Virus record (IMG/VR): IMGVR_UViG_3300025102_006903
Coordinates: 1-24,830 of that record
Origin: a virus
Length of the DNA: 24,830 nt
Direction: 5' to 3' (one strand)
Position numbers and translations under genes: made by a program. Below the pieces are notes generated by a model. It did no database searches, had not been told where the DNA came from, and was given only the letters and a program-made list of their open reading frames with translations. Positions 1-6,902 of the stretch are shown here, piece after piece (position 1 is the stretch's first letter; each line of letters starts with the position of its first letter).

Positions 1-59
1 AGACGTATTTTACTTGGATAGTCTCGGTAGGAGTGTTAGTCCGGGTCTCCAAGAGAAAA

Positions 60-77
60 GGTGAGGAAATCCTCACC
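60..77 (-). terminator. Hairpin with T-run, possible intrinsic terminator
   Basis: A perfect 7-bp inverted repeat (GGTGAGG at 60-66, CCTCACC at 71-77) has a 4-nt loop. Read on the minus strand it is followed by TTTTCTCTT. It could terminate transcripts leaving the fibre gene at 131-928. It also lies only a few bases past the start sites expected from the promoter motifs at 87-120, so it could instead be a 5' hairpin of the next transcript. The remaining bases 1-59 contain no start codon on the minus strand and I see nothing else in them. Confidence 0.5.
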
Positions 78-86
78 CGTTCCATG

Positions 87-120
87 TATTTATATTAACT
101 GATTTCCGTTACCCTGTCAA
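87..120 (-). promoter_or_regulatory. Overlapping sigma70-type and T4-late-type promoter motifs
   Basis: On the minus strand TTGACA (120-115) is followed after exactly 17 nt by TAATAT (97-92), a good sigma70-type arrangement. The late motif TATAAATA occupies 94-87, overlapping that -10 box. Both would drive a gene beyond the left edge of the window. The -35 region lies in a 15-base block (GTTACCCTGTCAAGT, + strand 108-122) that recurs exactly at 7511-7525 in the ferredoxin promoter. Promoter function is inferred from sequence only. Confidence 0.5.
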
Positions 121-130
121 GTCCCCGAGA

Positions 131-928
131 TCAAGGACTTATATCTGGATAGACTATTATCGTATTTCCCATACTACTATGGTTTGTGCATTTATACTGT
201 AAGGTATTTGGTGCATCGAAAGGAACTTCAAATCTAATTGTTCCACTCGATGCTCCGTTATTAGTTACACCAGTGCCATATGCCGAACCATTAGATTGCT
301 GAATTTGGAAAGGATGGTTTCCACCAGAATTATTCACAAACTCATAGGTCTCTCCTCGTGCAAGATAAATTTTAGGATCGTCAGTATTACTTAATCCACC
401 TGGACCTGTAAATGTATAATGACTAGAACCATTCGCACCTAAGGTCCATGTCGAATGTACGATATCATTACCATTACCAGAGAATGATGTTGCACTAACG
501 ATACCAGCAACTGTTACACCATATCCAGTAGTTTCAAATTTCTTGGAGTTGTCGTGATAAAGTTCTACAGAACCATTTTGATTTACAATTACACCATTCT
601 CACCCACATTAGGGAGTAATTTGATTGTAGTTGCTTGAATATCAATTGGATTTGATGCTGCAGCAATTATTCCCTTAGTACTTGATGTATTATATTGAAA
701 TGTAAATTCTTGACTATTTCCCAATTCAATACGATTAGAAACTCCAGTTCCTCCGGGAACTTGAAGTCCACTAGTAAATGTAGAAATACCAGCAACATTC
801 AGAGTTCCATCAACATCAAGTTTTGCTGTTGGTTGAGTTGACCCAATACCAACACGATCATTGGTAATGTCAACGAATAAGTTATTATCCGAAACAAGAT
901 TGGCGGTATATCTGGTCTTATTTCCCAT
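131..928 (-). CDS. Fibre-like virion protein with C-terminal cupredoxin-like domain
   Basis: This 265-aa protein is probably a late virion component. Residues about 26-50 carry the VGIGSTQPTAKLDVDG and GISTFTSG pattern typical of phage fibre and neck proteins, and residues 143-153 have the 'SATSFSGNG' type repeat also seen in the large fibre gene of this window. Residues about 160-260 look like a cupredoxin-like beta domain: HPF at 205-207, then YKCTNHSSMG with C247, H250 and M253. These make up the usual His-Cys-His-Met type-1 copper ligand set in C-x2-H-x2-M spacing. The start ATG at 928 lies 14 nt after a late motif, and a clear ribosome binding site is lacking. Copper binding is inference; the domain may be only a structural fold. 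Confidence 0.7.
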   Translation of the reverse strand: MGNKTRYTANLVSDNNLFVDITNDRVGIGSTQPTAKLDVDGTLNVAGISTFTSGLQVPGGTGVSNRIELGNSQEFTFQYNTSSTKGIIAAASNPIDIQATTIKLLPNVGENGVIVNQNGSVELYHDNSKKFETTGYGVTVAGIVSATSFSGNGNDIVHSTWTLGANGSSHYTFTGPGGLSNTDDPKIYLARGETYEFVNNSGGNHPFQIQQSNGSAYGTGVTNNGASSGTIRFEVPFDAPNTLQYKCTNHSSMGNTIIVYPDISP

Positions 929-942
929 TAGACTTTTTTATG

Positions 943-950
943 TATTTATT
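943..950 (-). promoter_or_regulatory. T4-type late promoter motif AATAAATA
   Basis: AATAAATA on the minus strand overlaps the stop codon of the 79-aa gene and ends 14 nt before the ATG of the 265-aa fibre gene. It fits the N-ATAAATA late consensus of T4-like cyanophages. The implied leader is very short, which weakens the case. Confidence 0.45.
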
Positions 951-1188
951 AATCGATGTGAACCCTAATGGCACCATCACCTCTAGGGTAGATCTGAACT
1001 CCATCATCAAGTTGTTCTTTACGTGGATCGGCAAAGATTCGCGAAGAAGTTCCAGAGCGACCACTTAGTTCAGAAAAATTAGATTGCCAAATTGGCATAG
1101 AAAATGCAACATTTTGAGCGGGTTCATACCCACCCTTTGATTGATATTGTGGGACAGATCCTACAGTAGTTCCGTTAAGATCTGCCAT
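949..1188 (-). CDS. Small conserved-type virion protein, unknown function
   Basis: This 79-aa protein has no recognised domain. It is polar, glycine- and serine-rich in the middle (LSGRSGTSSRIF) and ends in a charged stretch (YPRGDGAIRVHID). No signal peptide or membrane segment is visible. Its ATG overlaps the TGA of the upstream 320-aa gene by one base (TGATG), with GAGGA 8 nt upstream as ribosome binding site, so the two are translationally coupled. Lying between fibre-like genes in a late block, it is probably a small virion or assembly protein, but this rests on context only. Confidence 0.6.
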   Translation of the reverse strand: MADLNGTTVGSVPQYQSKGGYEPAQNVAFSMPIWQSNFSELSGRSGTSSRIFADPRKEQLDDGVQIYPRGDGAIRVHID

Positions 1189-2150
1189 CAGGTAGTCCTC
1201 ACTGCTATACCATCACCAGAAATAACAGTATACTCTTCGGATCCAGAAGAAACAATAATATTATCAAATACTGTCAAATCAGTAGCAACATAAGCAAGGT
1301 TTGAATTATATCCTACAGGAACACCACCAGAGAACAACATAACATTAGGAACAACCTGTTGGTTACCACCAATATTATATTGCAATTGGAAAGCATTTGA
1401 CCAGTTTATATTGTGGTAGTAATGACTTCCTTCACTATGACCTAATCCACCATGAACTCTAGTTCCTTTTTTCGTAGCAGTTTCAAACCATCTTGTATTG
1501 AAAAATTTACTTGGTGTTGTTAGATTAGTGCCATTCTTATCAACCATTTGTGAAGCAGACTCTGTAGAATTCCACGCTTCTCCATATTGACCAGTAGAAT
1601 ACCTAAAAGAGGTTCCTCTATGGTTTGCAATTGCTCCTATTCCCCATGTTAAAGGGATAGTTGCCGCAGTCTCTGTAGTATTAGTTACTTGAATATATCC
1701 AAAAGATCCTTCTGGTTCACTATTCACATCATTGGTAAAATAAACATATCCAAATGTTCCATCAGATGCTAATGCAGTTTTTACTCTATATGTTTTAGTA
1801 GCAGCACCATATTGGTTGTAATAACTAAGAATTGTTCCTTCACCATTATTAGTGCTGGCATTTCCCTTTCCAGTTATATCATTTGTTGCGGAGTCATATC
1901 CAGTCCCCATCGTCATATGGATATAAGTGTAACCACCATAATTATCATCCTTAATTTTCATATAGACATCTTTATACGTACCAGAACCTTTGGTAATCTT
2001 ATAGATTAATGTAGTATTATCTTCAAACTGAATAGCACTATTTGCCAAACCAATAGATGGCATCAGTGCTTTGATCTTTGAGATCGCATCATTTGCCGAA
2101 GCAGATTGATCAAACGTAACGTTCGATTGTGTGGTTATTGTGACTGCCAT
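1188..2150 (-). CDS. Virion structural protein, unknown fold (fibre-associated)
   Basis: This 320-aa protein lies between the 1338-aa fibre gene and two smaller structural genes. It is rich in Thr, Ser, Asn, Gly and Tyr, lacks cysteine, and has no signal peptide or membrane segment, as is common for phage fibre and receptor-binding proteins. Aromatic and glycine-rich stretches around residues 110-135 and 230-275 (GGLGHSEGSHYYHN) could form an adhesin-like beta domain. I recognise no family. The start ATG at 2150 follows GGAGG at 12-nt spacing, inside the end of the upstream gene. A receptor-binding role is a guess from position and composition. Confidence 0.6.
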   Translation of the reverse strand: MAVTITTQSNVTFDQSASANDAISKIKALMPSIGLANSAIQFEDNTTLIYKITKGSGTYKDVYMKIKDDNYGGYTYIHMTMGTGYDSATNDITGKGNASTNNGEGTILSYYNQYGAATKTYRVKTALASDGTFGYVYFTNDVNSEPEGSFGYIQVTNTTETAATIPLTWGIGAIANHRGTSFRYSTGQYGEAWNSTESASQMVDKNGTNLTTPSKFFNTRWFETATKKGTRVHGGLGHSEGSHYYHNINWSNAFQLQYNIGGNQQVVPNVMLFSGGVPVGYNSNLAYVATDLTVFDNIIVSSGSEEYTVISGDGIAVRTT

Positions 2151-2157
2151 TTTTTAA

Positions 2158-5100
2158 TTATGCCTCCAGAGACAAGTAGTTGAAAGTAATAGTTGTGATT
2201 CCAGTAGGACCGTCATTTGTATAACGGTACTGATAATTATTCGTAACCACATCCTCAACGTTAGCAAATATTGTCTGTGGTGATAAGTAAACGGTTCCGA
2301 TTCCATTCTTGATAGTTTCAAGAAGAACACCAGATCCTGCAAGTGGGTCAGTGTAACGAGTACGGTTGGCATCTGCAGTAGCAAGGTCAGATCGATTATA
2401 AAGTCTCAACCAACCAGATGATATCCCAACAAATGACGCTGAAAGAAGAATACCAGATTTAGGTAACGTAACCGTTCCTGTCACGGTTGCTCCGTTGTTT
2501 ACGGAAGCAGTGGTAATCTCCCCTGTATTACGAGCATTAGCTGCTTTTGTATTTATAGTTGCGGTGCCTGATGAGAAGGTAACCGTCTCAATAGCATCTC
2601 CAGTGAAGTTCAGTGATGTGGCATTACCAATCAGTTGTCCACCAGATTGAATTCCTACGGAAGAAATGCCAGAAGAACCACCACCAGATACATTGACGTT
2701 AGAAATTCCAGTAATTCTACCATTAGCATCAACTGCGATTTGAGGAACTGTAGAAGCACTACCGTAGGTCCCAATACCAGCACCAGTGAGTCCTGTCAGG
2801 TTAGCACCAGAACCACCGAAAGATGTTGCGGTAACAATACCACTTGTACTAGCACTAAAGTTATTGGAGAAAGTAACATTTAATCCAACATTCGATGTAC
2901 CATCAAACTGAACTACGTTTGAGTTTACAACACCAGAGATTGAAAAATCTCTTGGGGTTTCTAATCTGTCAGTAGCAGATGCTCTAGGAGCAACAACCTG
3001 CTGAGAGTAAGAAAGAATATTCCATTCAGAATTTCCAACACCAACAATCCAATCTCCAGGAAAAGCACTACTAATTCCAGTATTAATATATGTGGCTGGA
3101 GTAACATCAGTACCACCAGTTCCAACAATGAAGTAATCTCCTGTTGTAATACCAACAGTTGGAAGTGGTTGTCCAACAGTTGGATAAGATCTCGTTTCAC
3201 CAACAACGGTATAAGATGTAATCTGACCATCAAGGGCATTATAGAAACCAACAATATTCAGATTAGTTCCTAGAGCATTAACTTGAGATTGAAGATTATC
3301 AGTTACAGAACTATTAACAAATCCTTGACCATAGTTGATAATATTAGTAGTTACAATGCCAGTGATAGATGCACCGTTACCAACAAAACCAGCAGCAGTT
3401 ACATTACCATTGTTTCTGATACGAACCGTAGCTCCAGCGTTTCTGATTTCATTACCGTTCAGATAAAGATCACCGCCAAGTTGTGGTGTCGTATCTCCAA
3501 CAATATTAGAGGTAACTGTAACCATTCCAGAAACTACTGGACTTACATCAAGTCCAGCGCCAAAGTTAATTGTTGCAGCACTACCAACTAAAGTATTATC
3601 ATCTCTAATGATTGATACTCCAGTTCCACCAGAAGTTCCAGTTGCTGCTGCAGTAAGTCTTCCGTATTGATCAACTGTAATATCAGCATTCGTATAAGTT
3701 CCAGAAGATACGCCACTAGATGCTAAACTCAGAGATACGCTCCCAGAAGATCCGCCACCAGATAATCCAGTACTAGCAGTAACACCAGTGATCAATCCAA
3801 GACTTGAAAGATTTATATTTTCCCATTGACTATTAGAAGCATTATATTGAAGTAATTGATTATCAGCAACTGATCCTATAGTTACATCATTAAGTCCATT
3901 TAAGTTAGAAGCACCAGCAACATTATTAGTCCAAAAATAATCAGAACCACTCCATGCCAAAATCTGATTATTAGTAGCAAGAGATCTGTTTAAGTGACTA
4001 TCAACAGCATTATCATTGTATACTGCTCCAGGAACGTTAGCTGTAAGACCAACTACTTCAATTAGATCACCTTCAGATGCTCCAGTATCCAATACAATGT
4101 TAGTTCCCGAAGTTGCAGTATACTCATCTTCACTCTGCTTCACACCATTTAAAAATACATCAACAAATCCAACGGTATAAGTTCCATTAAATGTAGTTTG
4201 TCCATCACTTGCAATTGTTGAAACTGCAGACTTTGTAGCAAAATCAGTAGTGGAACCAGATCCCGCAGATCCCGATCCTGCAGTGCTGACTGTAGAAATC
4301 CCACTAATTCTACCATTAGCATCAACTGTTATAACAGGTGTTGTATTTGCATCACCATAAGTTCCAGCAGATGCTCCAGTCAATGCCGTTAATCCTGCAC
4401 CAGAAGAACCAGAGGTAATAAAACCTACATTATTAGTGAGGTCTCCAACATTAGTTGGAATAGTTGGTGTATTACTTAAATCATTATAATTACCAGAGAA
4501 AGTAACCACTCCGGCAACAGCACTATTAACATAACCTTCAGTAGCATAACCAACTAGACTTGTAATAATACCTGATAAATTTTCCCCATTCCCAAAAAAG
4601 GAACCAGCAGTTATGATTCCAGAAGTATTAACACTAGAATTGGATTTTAATGTATCTGCAAAATCAGCACTAGTTGCTCTTGGAGCAACAACCTGCTGAG
4701 AGTAAGAAAGAATATTCCATTCAGAATTTCCAACACCAACAATCCAATCACCAGGAAATGCAGTAGAAATTCCAAGACTGATATAACTTGCAACACCAAC
4801 ATTACCACCACTAGTAGAAATAATTAAATAGTCACCAGTCGTAATACCCACACTTGGAAGAGTACTGCCTACACTAATATATCCTCTAGTTTCACCAACA
4901 ACTGTTAGAGATGTAACAACACCAATTGCTGCATCATAAAAACCTATGATGTTAAGATTAGTACCCAAAGAATTAATTTGAGCTTGAAGTGAATTACTTC
5001 TTGCTTCAGTAGTTAAACCTACAGTTGCTAAACCGACAAATGCTTCTGATGCCAATCCCGCAGTAGCCAGTCCAACAAATGCTTCTGATGCAAGACCTGA

Positions 5101-6174
5101 TAAAGAACCAGAGGTAATAAAACCTACATTATTAGTTAAGTCTCCAGTATCTGATGGTATAGTTGGTTTGTTACTTAAATCATTATAATTACCGGAAAAG
5201 GTGGATACTCCAGCAACAGCATTATTAACATACCCTTCAGTAGCATAACCCGTTAATGAACCAGAAGTAATAAAACCTACAACAGCATTATCAACATACC
5301 CTTCAGTAGCATAACCAACAAAAGAAGGTGGAGTGTATGTGAAAACACCGTTAGAGTTATTATATGAAAGTGCTGCAGTTCCAACAGAGTTAGTTGTTAC
5401 AGAGAGATCGGTTAGAGAAATACCTCCTCCTCCACCACTGACAGTAACAAACTCAAACTTTTTTAGAGAATGATTATACTTTAAAAACTTACCATCATAA
5501 GCAGCAGCATTAGTGGCAATGCCAACAATATCATCAAGATACTGGAGTCTAACTTCACCACCTCCACCAAGAGTGGCTAGTTGTTCTTGAAGTCTTCCTA
5601 CAAGAAGTTGATAGTGATCTTTTAACTGTTCAAAAGTTACCGGATCTTCTAGTCCCGTACTAGGTTCATTTAAAAGACCCTCAGATAATTGATTATATTT
5701 TAAAGTAAGAAGATTAATTTTTTCCTCAAGAACCCTTAAGTCAACAACCGGTTTCTTTTTTATCTCATGAAATAAATCTTCTCTAAGATCGATTATATCA
5801 TTAGAATATTTCGAGATATATGTATCTACTACTCTTTCAACCTCACCTTGATAAAGTTCAGTGAATATTTCCTTTACTTCTCTATTCTTTACATATTCAA
5901 TTGAACCTTGAACTTTGATTAAATCATTATGTCTATCTCTAATCTCATCAATTTGTTGCTCATATTCTGATACAGTCTCCTTGTCAAAAATTTCTTTCCA
6001 ATTTTCAATATCAACTATTTCTTCGCTAAGGATTTCATCAACTTCTTCTGCAGAAAACTTTTGTTCCGATAAAGTTGATTTAGTTTTTTTGAGACCTTCA
6101 TCCAAATCTTTAATCTTATTATCGATTTCTGTAGAAGGTTTCGAATATTTTACAGTTTTCTTGAAGATACCCAT
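2158..6174 (-). CDS. Large repetitive fibre/virion structural protein
   Basis: This 1338-aa protein has a charged, coiled-coil-prone N-terminus (residues about 1-200, many Glu/Lys/Leu). A glycine-rich hinge (GGGGE) comes next, then a short 'QYLDDIVGIATN' segment and a long beta-rich repetitive region. Repeats include YATEGYVNNAV, FSGNYNDLSN.PTIP, DLTNNVGFITSG, a tandem ASEAFVGLAT unit and three copies of a 'G.YG.....P.I.VDANGRI.GIS' fibre repeat. Two copies of a module of about 100 residues lie near residues 410-510 and 975-1075. The last 110 residues have a different, non-repetitive composition and may be a tip or trimerisation domain. I chose ATG 6174; the TTG one codon upstream is unlikely. 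A late motif lies at 6205-6212. It is probably a distal tail or whisker-like fibre; the exact role is unknown. Confidence 0.8.
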   Translation of the reverse strand: MGIFKKTVKYSKPSTEIDNKIKDLDEGLKKTKSTLSEQKFSAEEVDEILSEEIVDIENWKEIFDKETVSEYEQQIDEIRDRHNDLIKVQGSIEYVKNREVKEIFTELYQGEVERVVDTYISKYSNDIIDLREDLFHEIKKKPVVDLRVLEEKINLLTLKYNQLSEGLLNEPSTGLEDPVTFEQLKDHYQLLVGRLQEQLATLGGGGEVRLQYLDDIVGIATNAAAYDGKFLKYNHSLKKFEFVTVSGGGGGISLTDLSVTTNSVGTAALSYNNSNGVFTYTPPSFVGYATEGYVDNAVVGFITSGSLTGYATEGYVNNAVAGVSTFSGNYNDLSNKPTIPSDTGDLTNNVGFITSGSLSGLASEAFVGLATAGLASEAFVGLATVGLTTEARSNSLQAQINSLGTNLNIIGFYDAAIGVVTSLTVVGETRGYISVGSTLPSVGITTGDYLIISTSGGNVGVASYISLGISTAFPGDWIVGVGNSEWNILSYSQQVVAPRATSADFADTLKSNSSVNTSGIITAGSFFGNGENLSGIITSLVGYATEGYVNSAVAGVVTFSGNYNDLSNTPTIPTNVGDLTNNVGFITSGSSGAGLTALTGASAGTYGDANTTPVITVDANGRISGISTVSTAGSGSAGSGSTTDFATKSAVSTIASDGQTTFNGTYTVGFVDVFLNGVKQSEDEYTATSGTNIVLDTGASEGDLIEVVGLTANVPGAVYNDNAVDSHLNRSLATNNQILAWSGSDYFWTNNVAGASNLNGLNDVTIGSVADNQLLQYNASNSQWENINLSSLGLITGVTASTGLSGGGSSGSVSLSLASSGVSSGTYTNADITVDQYGRLTAAATGTSGGTGVSIIRDDNTLVGSAATINFGAGLDVSPVVSGMVTVTSNIVGDTTPQLGGDLYLNGNEIRNAGATVRIRNNGNVTAAGFVGNGASITGIVTTNIINYGQGFVNSSVTDNLQSQVNALGTNLNIVGFYNALDGQITSYTVVGETRSYPTVGQPLPTVGITTGDYFIVGTGGTDVTPATYINTGISSAFPGDWIVGVGNSEWNILSYSQQVVAPRASATDRLETPRDFSISGVVNSNVVQFDGTSNVGLNVTFSNNFSASTSGIVTATSFGGSGANLTGLTGAGIGTYGSASTVPQIAVDANGRITGISNVNVSGGGSSGISSVGIQSGGQLIGNATSLNFTGDAIETVTFSSGTATINTKAANARNTGEITTASVNNGATVTGTVTLPKSGILLSASFVGISSGWLRLYNRSDLATADANRTRYTDPLAGSGVLLETIKNGIGTVYLSPQTIFANVEDVVTNNYQYRYTNDGPTGITTITFNYLSLEA
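2981..3060. repeat. 80-nt near-identical direct repeat, copy 1 (in fibre gene)
   Basis: This copy matches 4676-4755 with 2 mismatches in 80 bases. It encodes the PGDWIVGVGNSEWNILSYSQ region of the duplicated module of about 100 residues. The flanking module halves have diverged much more, so this core is either under strong constraint or has been homogenised. Confidence 0.9.
4405..4437. repeat. 33-nt direct repeat in fibre gene (second copy 5104-5136)
   Basis: The 33 bases at 4405-4437 are identical to those at 5104-5136 and encode the TNNVGFITSG repeat. Related copies of the flanking YATEGYV and NYNDLSN units lie nearby. Confidence 0.85.
4676..4755. repeat. 80-nt near-identical direct repeat, copy 2 (in fibre gene)
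   Basis: Partner of 2981-3060, with an offset of 1695 nt and 78/80 identity by eye. Confidence 0.9.
5021..5098. repeat. Tandem 39-nt repeat in fibre gene
   Basis: Two adjacent 39-nt units encode the 13-residue repeat GLASEAFVGLAT(A/V). The block ACAAATGCTTCTGATGC recurs with an offset of exactly 39 bases. The reading frame is kept, so the length of the fibre could change by whole units. Confidence 0.8.
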
Positions 6175-6204
6175 CAAACAATCAACATTTCTTTCCTATG
6201 ATAA

Positions 6205-6212
6205 TATTTATT
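6205..6212 (-). promoter_or_regulatory. T4-type late promoter motif AATAAATA
   Basis: AATAAATA sits 30 nt upstream of the large fibre gene's ATG, in the gap after the 61-aa gene. AGGAAAG lies between motif and start. This is the best placed late motif in the window. Confidence 0.6.
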
Positions 6213-6217
6213 ATAAC

Positions 6218-6403
6218 CTAATACCGGTATTCGTCAAGAATATCTAGAACATAACTTAAGTGCTTCTGAACGATTTCCTGCTCACCAGGATAATAATGTC
6301 TTTTATTACCAGCTTGATCAAGAGTGGTATCCATATATGCTTTATTTTTCAGTTTCATAATTCTACATTTCAACTCTTCCACACTCACTTGATTCTTAGG
6401 CAT
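6218..6403 (-). CDS. Small basic protein, unknown function
   Basis: This 61-aa protein is rich in Lys, Glu and Leu, with an N-terminal helix-prone stretch (VSVEELKCRIMKLKNKAY) and a second helix near the C-terminus (EIVQKHLSYVLDILDEY). It has no recognised domain, signal peptide or membrane segment. The ATG directly follows a T-run that forms the tail of the intrinsic terminator at 6409-6437, and the only purine-rich stretch upstream is inside that hairpin. Translation might therefore depend on the hairpin being open or on a different transcript. Its gene lies between the early ferredoxin operon and the late fibre gene, with no overlap to either. Confidence 0.55.
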   Translation of the reverse strand: MPKNQVSVEELKCRIMKLKNKAYMDTTLDQAGNKRHYYPGEQEIVQKHLSYVLDILDEYRY

Positions 6404-6408
6404 AAAAA

Positions 6409-6437
6409 TAGACTCTCTACGTTATATAGAGAGTCTA
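6409..6437 (-). terminator. Intrinsic terminator of the ferredoxin-hli operon
   Basis: A perfect 11-bp inverted repeat (TAGACTCTCTA / TAGAGAGTCTA) with a 7-nt loop is followed on the minus strand by ATTTTTATG. It lies 3 nt after the stop of the 48-aa gene and ends right at the start codon of the 61-aa gene. Confidence 0.8.
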
Positions 6438-6440
6438 GTC

Positions 6441-6587
6441 TTAACTTGGTGATGGTGCATATACTGGTGTTAGCATTCCACCATCTGAACCATCATCGTC
6501 TTCGTCTTTACTTGCTAGTGCAAGCATAATAAAATAGGGAGTAATAATAAAAATTAGTGTTTGAAGTAGTGTCCAATCGTAGGTCAT
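6441..6587 (-). CDS. Small predicted membrane protein with acidic tail
   Basis: This 48-aa product has one hydrophobic segment (residues about 7-25, LLQTLIFIITPYFIMLALA). A very acidic stretch (KDEDDDGSDGG) and a proline-rich C-terminus (PVYAPSPS) follow. Its ATG overlaps the TGA of the preceding 21-aa gene by 3 bases, and the terminator follows its TAA, so it is the last gene of the ferredoxin-hli operon. I recognise no family. A single-span thylakoid or plasma-membrane peptide is plausible given the Hli next to it, but this is inference. Reading frame, coupling and terminator support that it is real. Confidence 0.6.
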   Translation of the reverse strand: MTYDWTLLQTLIFIITPYFIMLALASKDEDDDGSDGGMLTPVYAPSPS

Positions 6588-6649
6588 GATTTTCTTGCTA
6601 CTGCTCCGATAGGAATAAGCACCAGCAAAGCTGCTACTATAAATCCCAT
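6584..6649 (-). CDS. Tiny hydrophobic peptide, 21 aa
   Basis: This minimal ORF encodes an almost wholly hydrophobic helix (FIVAALLVLIPIGAVA) ending in ARKS, as expected for a single membrane span with a basic cytoplasmic end. Its ATG shares one base with the stop of the 35-aa Hli (TGATG), and its own stop overlaps the next start (ATGA). The chain of start-stop overlaps is the main reason to accept it. The size is like the smallest photosystem subunits, but I cannot assign it to any of them. Confidence 0.5.
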   Translation of the reverse strand: MGFIVAALLVLIPIGAVARKS

Positions 6650-6756
6650 CACCAGATACCAGGAATGATGTTACCTGTTACTGCATACGATCCCATTGCT
6701 GCAACAACACCGATCATTGCTGCCCAACCATTAATGCGTTCTGCTTTTTCGTTCAT
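6649..6756 (-). CDS. hli: High-light-inducible protein, short form
   Basis: This 35-aa protein is a minimal Hli, a one-helix member of the light-harvesting-like family that binds chlorophyll and carotenoid in thylakoids and protects photosystems under stress. Residues 6-16 read ERINGWAAMIG, matching the ExxNGxxAMxG chlorophyll-binding signature (Glu6 and Asn9 as ligands). The protein ends in the common VTGNIIPGIW. It lacks the N-terminal extension of the Hli at 7542-7760. The ATG overlaps the previous stop (ATGA) and the stop overlaps the next start, so it is expressed with ferredoxin. Cyanophage Hlis are known host-derived photosynthesis genes. Confidence 0.9.
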   Translation of the reverse strand: MNEKAERINGWAAMIGVVAAMGSYAVTGNIIPGIW

Positions 6757-6902
6757 TGTTTTTCCTCTAGTGTTTTGTTGTAGATAATGACTCTGCCATT
6801 TTCGTGAGTGAATACAAGTTCATCATCGTGCCCCCAGCAGAGTTCTTCGTATAGGGCATTCAGTTTCTCCATATCTTCATAGAGACCATTAGGATTCGGC
6901 AT
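6753..6902 (-). CDS. Small acidic protein, unknown function
   Basis: This 49-aa protein contains a helix-prone LYEDMEKLNALYEELCW stretch and a possible beta hairpin (DDELVFTHENGRVIIYN). I chose the ATG at 6902, which overlaps the end of the upstream 96-aa gene by 14 bases. A longer reading from 7067 would overlap that gene by almost 180 bases and its extra residues look like an out-of-frame shadow. The stop overlaps the hli start (ATGA). No family is recognised. Its place between ferredoxin and Hli suggests an early host-takeover role without saying which. Confidence 0.6.
   Translation of the reverse strand: MPNPNGLYEDMEKLNALYEELCWGHDDELVFTHENGRVIIYNKTLEEKQ

Noticed and set aside
119-140. 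Hairpin AAGTCC/GGACTT over the stop codon of the 265-aa gene as terminator
   Set aside because: The loop is large and no T-run follows on the minus strand; the next bases belong to the promoter -35 region.
2154-2384. 76-aa ORF within the fibre gene, and similar ORFs on both strands throughout the window
   Set aside because: These are frame shadows of longer genes, with low-complexity composition and no spacing or ribosome binding signals of their own.
2550-2557. TATAAATA late motif inside the fibre gene
   Set aside because: It encodes part of a Thr-Ile-Asn-Thr stretch and is about 400 nt from the next gene; in AT-rich DNA one chance hit is expected.
4400-5340. Regularly spaced repeats resembling an array
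   Set aside because: The repeats are in frame, encode fibre motifs and vary in spacing; there are no constant-length spacers, so this is not a CRISPR array.
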